Source of the DNA: an uncultured Solobacterium sp.
GTDB lineage: Bacteria; Bacillota_I; Bacilli_A; Erysipelotrichales; Erysipelotrichaceae
Length of the DNA: 22,388 bases
Assembly (NCBI GenBank): GCA_905194705.1
Contig: CAJJTI010000014.1
Coordinates: forward strand, 1-22,388
Direction of reading: 5' to 3'
Shown: positions 8,888-15,406 of the stretch, in pieces
Numbering within the stretch: position 1 is the stretch's first letter
How the letters are laid out: every line of letters starts with the position of its first letter
Position numbers and translations under genes: made by a program
Notes under the pieces: model-generated
The model's database searches: none
What the model was told of the DNA's origin: nothing
The model's input: only the letters and a program-made list of their open reading frames with translations

Positions 8888-8984
8888 GCTCCTTCCTTTT
8901 TATGCACACACTCTCGAGCGTGCCATTTCTTAGCCTAAATTTAGGCTTTGACATGAGCAAAGCCTTTTTTCACTAAGCATGACT
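8888..8984 (-). promoter_or_regulatory. Structured 5' leader of rpsL with mutually exclusive hairpins
   Basis: The untranslated leader between the str promoter and the rpsL SD (8888-8898) holds three dyads. H1 is GGCTTTG/CAAAGCC (8944-8950 with 8958-8964). H2 is a perfect 16-base palindrome AGCCTAAATTTAGGCT (8932-8947). H3 is 8904-8923, a GC-rich stem closing a GAGA tetraloop just before the SD. H1 and H2 share 8944-8947 and cannot form together. Read on the plus strand, H1 is followed by TTTTTT and looks like an intrinsic terminator against antisense transcription. An autoregulatory ribosomal-protein leader is plausible but unproven. Confidence 0.5.
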
Positions 8985-9013
8985 AGTCTACTAGATGTAA
9001 AATGTCTTGTCAA
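8985..9013 (-). promoter_or_regulatory. str operon promoter
   Basis: On the minus strand, a consensus -35 TTGACA (plus 9008-9013) is separated by exactly 17 bases from TAGACT (plus 8985-8990). The promoter lies about 100 bases upstream of rpsL and after the terminator of the preceding minus-strand gene, so the operon is transcribed independently. Confidence 0.7.
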
Positions 9014-9047
9014 CAACTTTTTTCATATATTGGAGAGAAGCTGAATA

Positions 9048-9082
9048 AAAGTACAGCAACCTAATTTTCATCGCTGTACTTT
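9048..9082 (-). terminator. Intrinsic terminator of the small membrane protein gene
   Basis: A 10-bp perfect stem AAAGTACAGC/GCTGTACTTT (9048-9057 with 9073-9082) is followed on the minus strand by TTATTC. It lies directly after the stop codon at 9088 and insulates the str operon. Confidence 0.65.
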
Positions 9083-9087
9083 CCTTT

Positions 9088-9456
9088 TTATTTTGCTGAT
9101 ATTTGACTTTTAGAAGAGATAAAAACAAATATATTTAATAATGTTGAACCAACAATGTGAACTAGTAACATGACTATAAATAATAAGCCAATATATAAAA
9201 CAAAAAACGATTTAAGTGTAATCGGTTCAGAACTCACAAGTGGGACAAATATTGTTACCGTTATAGGAGATGCATATTTTTTTATATAAAAATACAAGTT
9301 ATAAATGACTATTTGAGTATCCGTGATTTTGTATTTTGACTCATCTAAATAATAATATCTTTTATTATCTTTTCTAGCTTCACGATATTTTTCAATAAAT
9401 ATACTTGATTCTTTTCTATATAATTTACTGCATATATAATCAAAAATTTTACGCAT
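9088..9456 (-). CDS. Small membrane protein, unknown function
   Basis: 122 residues from the chosen ATG 9456 (MRKIFDYICSKLYRKES). A TTG twelve bases further upstream is in frame but directly abuts the SD AAGGGAG, so ATG 9456 is the better start. The N-terminal half is charged and tyrosine-rich (residues about 10-60: KYREARKDNKRYYYLDESKYK). The C-terminal half has two predicted membrane helices, about ITVTIFVPLVSSE and FFVLYIGLLFIVMLLVHIVGSTLLNIFVFI. I do not recognise the family. It lies between the ATPase pseudogene and the str operon and has its own terminator. Confidence 0.55.
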   Translation of the reverse strand: MRKIFDYICSKLYRKESSIFIEKYREARKDNKRYYYLDESKYKITDTQIVIYNLYFYIKKYASPITVTIFVPLVSSEPITLKSFFVLYIGLLFIVMLLVHIVGSTLLNIFVFISSKSQISAK

Positions 9457-9549
9457 GCAACAATTCAACTCCCTTCATCAAAAGCATTTCTTCTGAAATA
9501 TATTCAAATAATCAACAAAGAAAATAACTCTATTGATAAATTATACTTT

Positions 9550-10591
9550 TTATGCTTGATCTAACACAAATTTATCAAATAAAGGTAATGTAAAATCCAA
9601 TTCACCATAAGAAGGAGAATAAACTACCCCTTTCCTTATTAATCTAGTTCTATATACAGAAAAATCATTAGATTTAGAATTTAGAACTTCACGAATATCT
9701 TTCACTTTTTTGGATTTTATTTGAGTCATGGCAATTAAAATATCTTTTTCTATTGCGGATAATTCTTGCCATATCTTTTCATAGGAGTATTCTTCCAGGT
9801 ATTGTCTATATTGTGCTTTAACATCAATATCATACCCTTCTTTTTTCTGCCACGATAAATAGCCAAGCACTTGAAATGCATAAGAATATCCATTAGTTTC
9901 TTTAGCAAGTTCTCTCGCTTCTCTTTCAGATATGCCTAATGTATTTTTATAAGATTCTGTCATTCCACCAATATTTAATGGCGTTAGTTCTATTCTTGGC
10001 GCCCGATATAAAAAAGTTAGTTCGTCTTCATCCTGTATTTTCTTTATATTTTCATATAATCCTGTCATCAATAAAAATACCGGATAATTTTCTCTCATAA
10101 GCGTCTGAAACGATGATGTAAATTGTTTTACATATGTTGTATTTGTAACTTCATCTATCGTAAACAAAACCCGTTTATTTATTTTTTTCGCATATTCCAA
10201 TAATTTTTCTAAGGCTAGTTCTTCATCTGAGATCTTTTCGGCACCTTCTACAGACACTCCAATGCCTAGCAAAGAAAAATCTACAGAAGCTTTTAGCTTA
10301 AATGGAGCTATAGCTTTTTGAGCATTGAGTTTTTCTACAGCACTATGTAACAAATCTCTTGTAGGATTTAAATGAATGACAATCCATGCTTTCTTTTTTT
10401 AATTCATCAGAAACATTTGTCATGAGTACCGTTTTGCTAGAGCCACGAACGCCACTGATTAAATAAACCCGAACCGATGGATTTTCACTCTGTAAAGTAC
10501 CAATAATTTCTTCAGTTTGTTGAACTCTAGATATATATTGATCTGACTTTATTCAAAAAGTAAGCGTATATGGATTTTCATAACTTTTCAT
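9550..10591 (-). pseudogene. Decayed AAA/P-loop ATPase gene
   Basis: The minus strand starts MKSYENPYTLTF (ATG 10591, preceded by the SD AAAGGA), then meets TGA where a glycine codon is expected. The same frame continues IKSDQYISRVQQTEEIIGTLQSENPSVRVYLISGVRGSSKTVLMTNVSDELKKES. A frameshift near 10395-10405 then moves the frame to WIVIHLNPTRDLLHSAVEKL and the long intact remainder (to 9550, about 267 codons). The remainder holds a Walker B-like strand RVLFTIDEVTN and a sensor-like VFLLMTGLYEN. The expected Walker A GxxGxGKT reads GVRGSSKT, so a glycine is also lost. It belongs to the NPYTLTFG...QYISR...VRGSGKT group of Firmicutes ATPases, by memory of the motif. Three independent lesions indicate an inactive gene. 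Confidence 0.8.
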
Positions 10592-10617
10592 AACTTTTAT
10601 TTCCTTTCATAACTTTT
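10576..10617 (-). repeat. Three 13-bp direct repeats over the pseudogene start
   Basis: TTTCATAACTTTT occurs at 10576-10588, 10586-10598 and 10605-10617. On the minus strand each copy reads AAAAGTTATGAAA and carries an ATG; only the one at 10591 opens the ATPase frame. The copies probably arose by slippage or local duplication. Confidence 0.75.
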
Positions 10618-10627
10618 ATCAAGCTTG

Positions 10628-10656
10628 TTGAATCAAAGGTTTTAAAATGCTATAAC
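10628..10656 (+). promoter_or_regulatory. ktrB promoter giving a probably leaderless mRNA
   Basis: TTGAAT (10628-10633), a 17-base spacer with TG at 10648-10649, and TATAAC (10651-10656) form an extended -10 promoter. The predicted start point, about seven bases past the -10, falls on or next to the A of the ktrB ATG at 10663. No SD is present before that ATG. Confidence 0.6.
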
Positions 10657-10662
10657 CTAGTC

Positions 10663-12012
10663 ATGAATAAAAAAAGATTATCTTCTACAGCAATTATACT
10701 TTCGGGATTTCTTATCGTAATTCTTATTGGAAGTATATTATTAGCTTTACCTATAAGTCACGCTCACGACGTATCTATATCTTATATAGACGCTTTATTT
10801 ACCGCTACCACTTCAACTTGTGTTACAGGCCTTGTTACTGTTCCAACTGTTTCTTCATGGAGTATATTTGGACAAATTGTTATCTTGCTTCTTATTCAGA
10901 TTGGTGGCTTAGGTGTTATTACAATTATCACTGTTGCTATGTTATTAGCTGGTAAACATCTTGGTTTATCAGATCGTATCATCATACAGGATGCTTTTAA
11001 CTTAAACACTCTATCAGGCATGATTAAATTTGTTAGAAAGGTCATCAAATATACCTTATTTATAGAAGGTTGCGGTGCCTTAGCTTACATGTTTATCTTT
11101 ATTCCTGAGTTTGGTTTAAGAGGTATATGGATATCTATATTTAACTCTATTTCAGCTTTCTGTAATGCTGGTTTAGATATTATTTCACCAGATAGTTTAT
11201 ATAATTATCGTTTTAATATTCCTGTTAATATTATTACTTCCTTGCTTATTATTATGGGTGGTCTTGGTTTTATCGTTTATTTAGATATTTTCAAAGTATT
11301 AAAAGACTATAAAGAGAAGAAGCATTTCTTTAAACGTTTAACATTACATAGCAAGATTGTTCTTACAAGTACATTTATTCTTATCTTTGGTGGAGCATTA
11401 TTATTCTTTGTCTTTGAGTATAATAATCCCCTGACAATGCAAGATTATTCCTTGCCACAAAGAATAACAGTTTCTTTATTTGAATCCATCACAACAAGAA
11501 CCGCAGGATTTGCAACAATTCCTCAAAAAGATTTAACCAATGCCTCTTCTTTATTAGCATTAATATTAATGTTTATAGGTGGCTCTCCTGTAGGAACAGC
11601 TGGTGGTATCAAGACTATAACAATTGTCATCTTATTACTAACATCTATTGCGGTAGTTAAAAATAGAAATGATGTATCCTTATTTAATCGTCGCTTGTCA
11701 GATACCGCAATACGTAAAGCTATGGCTGTAACAACTTTCTCTTTTTTCACTGCTTTTATTTCCAGTATGTTATTATCGTGTGTAATTCATACATCACTAC
11801 TTGATATATTATTTGAAACAATTAGTGCTACTTCAACAGTTGGTTTAAGTAGAGACTTAACAAGTACTTTGCCTCTTATTGGTAAATTAATCATTATCGT
11901 TACCATGTATTTTGGTAGAATTGGTCCAATTTCTATCGCTGTTGCATTCTATAAAAAAGATAAAAAAGATAACTTAATTAGAAATCCAATTGAAGAAATC
12001 AGTGTTGGATAA
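10663..12012 (+). CDS. ktrB: KtrB/TrkH-type potassium uptake channel subunit
   Basis: 449 residues; the membrane subunit of the Ktr sodium-dependent potassium uptake system, which forms a dimer on a KtrA ring. All four pore loops are visible, each with its filter glycine: TCVTGL (Gly56), FCNAGL (Gly170), RTAGF (Gly282) and STVGLS (Gly394). The gating-loop region with GGSPVGTAGGIKT lies at about 307-318. Each of the four M1-P-M2 units is present, so it is full length. ATG 10663 is the first in-frame start and fits KtrB N-termini, but lacks an SD. ktrA follows after ten bases, its SD overlapping this stop, indicating a two-gene operon. No ydaO-type c-di-AMP riboswitch is present in the short upstream region. 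Confidence 0.95.
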   Translation: MNKKRLSSTAIILSGFLIVILIGSILLALPISHAHDVSISYIDALFTATTSTCVTGLVTVPTVSSWSIFGQIVILLLIQIGGLGVITIITVAMLLAGKHLGLSDRIIIQDAFNLNTLSGMIKFVRKVIKYTLFIEGCGALAYMFIFIPEFGLRGIWISIFNSISAFCNAGLDIISPDSLYNYRFNIPVNIITSLLIIMGGLGFIVYLDIFKVLKDYKEKKHFFKRLTLHSKIVLTSTFILIFGGALLFFVFEYNNPLTMQDYSLPQRITVSLFESITTRTAGFATIPQKDLTNASSLLALILMFIGGSPVGTAGGIKTITIVILLLTSIAVVKNRNDVSLFNRRLSDTAIRKAMAVTTFSFFTAFISSMLLSCVIHTSLLDILFETISATSTVGLSRDLTSTLPLIGKLIIIVTMYFGRIGPISIAVAFYKKDKKDNLIRNPIEEISVG

Positions 12013-12022
12013 AGGAGTATTT

Positions 12023-12673
12023 ATGTCAAAGAAAAAATCATTCGCTATTTTCGGTTTAGGAAGATATGGCCGAGCAATTGCTGAAGAATTAGTAGCTCAT
12101 GGTGCTGATGTTATCGCTGTTGATAAAGATGAAGATATCGTTGATGAAGCAAGCCTTGGCTTACCTGTATGTAAATGTGCTGATATTACTGATTCAGCCG
12201 TTATAGAACAACTTGGTATAGCGAATATGGATGTTGTGGTTATCGCTATTGCAAGTTCCTTAGATGCAAGTATTATGGCTACTTTATTATGTAAAGAAGC
12301 TGGTGTTCCTATGGTTATTGCAAAATGCGGAAGCTTCATGCATCAAAAAATATTACAAAAGATTGGTGCTGATAAAATTGTTTTCCCAGAAGCAGAATCA
12401 GGTACTCGTTTAGCTAAAAATCTATTAACATCAAATTTTGTCGATATGATGGAACTATCTGACAAAGTATCAATTGCTGAACTTGAAGTTAAAAAAGAGT
12501 GGTTGGGTAAAAATCTAGCTGAATTACATTTAAGATCAGAATATTCTTTAAATGTAGTTGCTATTAAAAAAGATGATAATGTTGAAACCGAGATTGATCC
12601 GTTGTTACCACTAACAAAAGACATGAAACTAATCGTTGTCATTAAGACAAGCAAGTTATCATCACTTGCATAA
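12023..12673 (+). CDS. ktrA: KtrA/TrkA-type RCK regulatory subunit
   Basis: 216 residues; the cytoplasmic gating ring subunit of the Ktr system, which binds ATP or ADP in its Rossmann RCK_N domain. The nucleotide motif GLGRYG is at 11-16 and the ribose-binding acidic residue Asp34 ends the second strand (IAVDKDE). RCK_N covers about 6-130. The RCK_C domain, the usual site of c-di-AMP binding, covers about 135-216. The start is ATG 12023, supported by the SD AAAGGAG at 12011-12017, which overlaps the ktrB stop; the upstream in-frame TTG at 11990 would overlap ktrB and has no SD. Pairing with ktrB confirms the function. Confidence 0.95.
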   Translation: MSKKKSFAIFGLGRYGRAIAEELVAHGADVIAVDKDEDIVDEASLGLPVCKCADITDSAVIEQLGIANMDVVVIAIASSLDASIMATLLCKEAGVPMVIAKCGSFMHQKILQKIGADKIVFPEAESGTRLAKNLLTSNFVDMMELSDKVSIAELEVKKEWLGKNLAELHLRSEYSLNVVAIKKDDNVETEIDPLLPLTKDMKLIVVIKTSKLSSLA

Positions 12674-12710
12674 TTTGACCTTTTTGTAATTTTGACTAGT
12701 ACTAATTTGA

Positions 12711-12738
12711 TTCATCTGCATTATCTTTCTTGTATAAT
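12711..12738 (+). promoter_or_regulatory. Promoter of the zinc-ribbon gene
   Basis: A perfect TATAAT (12733-12738) lies 17 bases upstream of ATG 12756, just before the SD AGGAGG (12745-12750). TTCATC (12711-12716) at a 16-base spacing is a weak -35. Confidence 0.5.
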
Positions 12739-12755
12739 ATTTTCAGGAGGCATTT

Positions 12756-13646
12756 ATGGCTAAAAGTAAAATTTGTGATTTCTGTTTGGATGAGCCAAAA
12801 GGTCTCTTCAATAAACCAGAGCTTTTAAAAGATGGACATAGCATATGTAAACGATGTAAGAAAATTATCGAAAGATATAGTCTTCCTGTTCGCTATGATA
12901 TTTTCCAGTTACTTGTTACTAATGAACCTTCTATGCGCAATATGATTATTGGTAATTACCTGGAACAACATACACCCGAAGAAATAATTGCCAAGTTTTT
13001 TCCATTACCTAATATGTTATTACATGATGGTGAAAGAGCGATTAATGTAGTTGATTCTTCTATTACCGTATTAAGTAGTCTTGTGCCACAGGAAAAAAAG
13101 AATAAGCGTATTGCGGATATTACAAGAAAAGACTTTGATCAGTTATATTCTGTAGAAGCTGAAAATGGTACAGTGACTATTAAAGGAAAGTTATATGAAA
13201 CAGATGCAGCTTTATATTTTATTTCCGATAATTTTATTAACTGTCATCGTTTAACAAATATGATTCATAATAACAGTGAACTAAAAACTATCGTAGTAAA
13301 TGAAAAAGGAAAAACATTTAAATATAATGTGGCACATGCCGATTTATTTTACATGCGTGAAGCTTTATTTTTGAAAGCTGCTGCTGTTCAAAGTAATAAG
13401 AGTGGTAACTTAATTTATTTATCAAGTGATAATACCATGACGATTACTCCTGGTATTTATTCAATCCCTAAAAATATATTACCTGGAACTTATTATGTAT
13501 CTCCTTTAAAAGACCATGGAATGCATGTTAAAGATGCTTTAGGAAGAGTCAAAGAATGTAGAAGTGGTAGAGTCCAACTTGATGAAGGTTCCTCTTTAGA
13601 AGTAACTGGTGAATACCAATTAAGAAGAAAAGAAAAAGAATTGTAA
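12756..13646 (+). CDS. Zinc-ribbon (DUF4428-like) protein of unknown function
   Basis: 296 residues. The N-terminus has a four-cysteine knuckle CDFC (7-10) ... CKRC (31-34) with LLKDGHSICKRC between, like the small DUF4428-type zinc ribbons that tag Firmicutes proteins. The middle (about 45-200) is an uncharacterised alpha/beta region that may contain a PH-like or bacterial SHOCT-associated fold; I cannot say which. The C-terminal 60 residues carry GIYSIPKNILPGTYYVSP, a pattern seen in small beta-domains of Gram-positive regulatory or surface proteins. No signal peptide or membrane helix, so it is cytoplasmic. The strong SD AGGAGG supports the start. Ten bases separate it from the next gene, so the two are probably co-transcribed. 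Confidence 0.7.
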   Translation: MAKSKICDFCLDEPKGLFNKPELLKDGHSICKRCKKIIERYSLPVRYDIFQLLVTNEPSMRNMIIGNYLEQHTPEEIIAKFFPLPNMLLHDGERAINVVDSSITVLSSLVPQEKKNKRIADITRKDFDQLYSVEAENGTVTIKGKLYETDAALYFISDNFINCHRLTNMIHNNSELKTIVVNEKGKTFKYNVAHADLFYMREALFLKAAAVQSNKSGNLIYLSSDNTMTITPGIYSIPKNILPGTYYVSPLKDHGMHVKDALGRVKECRSGRVQLDEGSSLEVTGEYQLRRKEKEL

Positions 13647-13655
13647 TTTTTATAT

Positions 13656-14681
13656 ATGAAGAAAAAGAAAAACGCTAAGAATACAAATGATATCAATCAA
13701 AAAATTCGTTATCGCTACAGTGAGGCGATGCAAGAATTAAAAGAGTTAGAAAATGATACAATCGCTACTCTAAACTCACAATATGATGAGCTTGCTAAAG
13801 GTACAGCCGATAGCATCAATATGCCTCGTCTAAAAAATGCAATGCTGGAAGAATCAGATTTATTAAAAGGTGCCAGTGAAACATATGGCAGTTTTGCCGT
13901 AAAACTACGCAACCAGTCTGACGAATTAAAAACAAGAGTGAAAGAAACAGAAAGAGTCGAAAAAAAGAAAGCAAAAAAATTTCGTATCTTGCCAGTTAAA
14001 CCTACAAATGCTGAAATTGACTATGAAGAAAAAGAAACCAGTCATTTTGCAGCTGGAGCAACTTTCCATAAATTATTCTGGGTATTCTTTATCGGTTCGT
14101 TTGCAGGTGTAGTTATCGAAACTATATGGTGCATTATTACTAGAGGTCATTATGAAAGTAGAGTTGGCTTAATCTATGGACCATTCAACCTTGTGTATGG
14201 TTTTGGAGCTCTTGCTTTAACATACAGCTTATATAAATATCGTAACCGTTCGGCTGTTTATTCGTTTATTGGTGGTTTTATCAGCGGTTCTGTAGTTGAA
14301 TATTTATGTAGCTTATTTCAAGAAATTGCCTTTGGTTCTACAAGCTGGGACTACAGTAATATTCCTTACAACCTCAATGGTCGTATTTGCTTACTCTATT
14401 CTATTTTCTGGGGAATTCTTGGTATTTTCTGGATTAAAACAATCTATCCATATATGGCCACATGGATTTTAAAAATCCCAAATAAAATTGGTAGACCACT
14501 CACTAAAATATTATTAGTCTTTATGATATTTAACTCATTCATGTCAGCTGCAACTGTCTTTAGATGGTATGAAAGAATGGAACAAAAGCCAGCTGATAAT
14601 ATATTTGAAACATATTTAGATAATCATTATCCTGATGAAAGAATGGAAAAAATATACGCAAATCTAGAATTTAAGAAATAG
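13656..14681 (+). CDS. Coiled-coil / CmpB-type (putative ABC transporter type IV) membrane protein
   Basis: 341 residues. Residues 1-125 are charged, lysine/glutamate-rich and likely coiled coil (SEAMQELKELENDTIATLNSQYDELAKG and later VKETERVEKKKAKKF). Residues about 135-320 form a membrane domain with four to six helices and the PF06541 CmpB-like pattern: FFIGSFAGVVIETIWCIITRGHYESRVGLIYGPFNLVYGFGAL, then SGSVVEYLCSLFQEIAFGSTSWDYS and NLNGRICLLYSIFWGILG. The function of the domain is unknown in general. There is no clear SD before ATG 13656; translation may depend on the upstream gene ten bases away. Its stop codon sits in the stem of a hairpin shared with the convergent tetR gene. Confidence 0.8.
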   Translation: MKKKKNAKNTNDINQKIRYRYSEAMQELKELENDTIATLNSQYDELAKGTADSINMPRLKNAMLEESDLLKGASETYGSFAVKLRNQSDELKTRVKETERVEKKKAKKFRILPVKPTNAEIDYEEKETSHFAAGATFHKLFWVFFIGSFAGVVIETIWCIITRGHYESRVGLIYGPFNLVYGFGALALTYSLYKYRNRSAVYSFIGGFISGSVVEYLCSLFQEIAFGSTSWDYSNIPYNLNGRICLLYSIFWGILGIFWIKTIYPYMATWILKIPNKIGRPLTKILLVFMIFNSFMSAATVFRWYERMEQKPADNIFETYLDNHYPDERMEKIYANLEFKK

Positions 14682-14703
14682 TCACTGTACTATTTCTTTT
14701 TTC
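14673..14703 (+). terminator. Intrinsic terminator spanning the stops of two convergent genes
   Basis: A perfect 9-bp stem AAGAAATAG/CTATTTCTT (14673-14681 with 14690-14698) with an 8-base loop is followed by TTTTC. The stem 5' arm ends with the TAG of the CmpB-type gene, and the loop begins with the reverse complement of the tetR TGA, so both stop codons lie inside the hairpin. In the minus direction the T-run is poor. Confidence 0.7.
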
Positions 14704-15284
14704 TCACCACAAACTAAGATTTCATAAGCTTCCACATAATGCTTTTCTAAATCAAAATCAAATGGAGCTGTAGACCATATTTGAATTGTTCCTACTAACA
14801 ATGTCAAAGAAATTCTAATTAGTTCTCGTACATCAACATCTGTTCGTATTTCTTCTTTCTCCTGGGCTCTTTTATATATACCAACTAATACTTCACGAAT
14901 AAAATCGTGCTCTGGTTTTTTTGGTTTATCTTTTATGTTTTCTGAAGAAATTTGTGTAAAATTAAAAACTAATGCTTTTTTGATAATTTCTTTTCCAATA
15001 TATACATAATGTTGAATAATTGTTTTATAACTGTAAATTAATTGTTCATATGGATCTTCTATCTGCATTAATGCGACGATATTTTCTTCCCCTAAAAATA
15101 CCAGTGAAAAGAATAATCCTTTAATTAAAGCATCCTTACTATCATAGTAATAATAAAATGTATTCTTAGAAATATTAGATGCTTTACAAATATCTCTTAA
15201 AGTAACCTCATCATATCCTTTTTCTTTAAACAAGCGAATTGCATTTTGTAATATTTCTTCTTTTGTACTATTTTCTTTTTTCAT
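14682..15284 (-). CDS. TetR family transcriptional regulator
   Basis: 200 residues from ATG 15284. The N-terminal HTH is clear: KEEILQNAIRLFKEKGYDEVTLRDICKASNISKNTFYYYYDSKDALIKG (8-56), with TLRDICKASNISKNTFYYYY as the recognition unit. The rest is a ligand- and dimerisation-type helical domain with no recognisable ligand. I chose ATG 15284 because GGGGA stands six bases upstream, as in front of fusA; the upstream ATG 15317 (adds MCYKHGGFGEN) has no SD. It diverges from the ABC exporter and its probable operator lies in the exporter promoter at 15361-15380, so it most likely represses the exporter until a substrate releases it. Confidence 0.92.
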   Translation of the reverse strand: MKKENSTKEEILQNAIRLFKEKGYDEVTLRDICKASNISKNTFYYYYDSKDALIKGLFFSLVFLGEENIVALMQIEDPYEQLIYSYKTIIQHYVYIGKEIIKKALVFNFTQISSENIKDKPKKPEHDFIREVLVGIYKRAQEKEEIRTDVDVRELIRISLTLLVGTIQIWSTAPFDFDLEKHYVEAYEILVCGEKKEIVQ

Positions 15285-15350
15285 ATTTTCCCCAAATCCA
15301 CCATGTTTATAACACATTTTAGTACTTTTGTCTATCTGTTGTATTACTTA

Positions 15351-15380
15351 TTTACACATTTATAGTACCGTGGTAATATA
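15351..15380 (+). promoter_or_regulatory. ABC exporter promoter with TetR-type operator
   Basis: The -35 TTTACA (15351-15356), a 17-base spacer and TAATAT (15374-15379) make a promoter. The 20-bp sequence at 15361-15380 is a near-perfect palindrome, TATAGTACC-GT-GGTAATATA (one mismatched pair), which fills the spacer and the -10. Occupation by the divergent TetR would block RNA polymerase. The SD AAAGGAGG follows, directly before GTG 15407. Confidence 0.75.
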
Positions 15381-15406
15381 GCTAAGAATTTAAAGGAGGT
15401 AAACTC

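Noticed and set aside
10592..10662. Search for a ydaO-type c-di-AMP riboswitch before ktrB
   Set aside because: Only about 70 bases separate the pseudogene start and ktrB, and they hold a simple promoter; there is no room for the aptamer.
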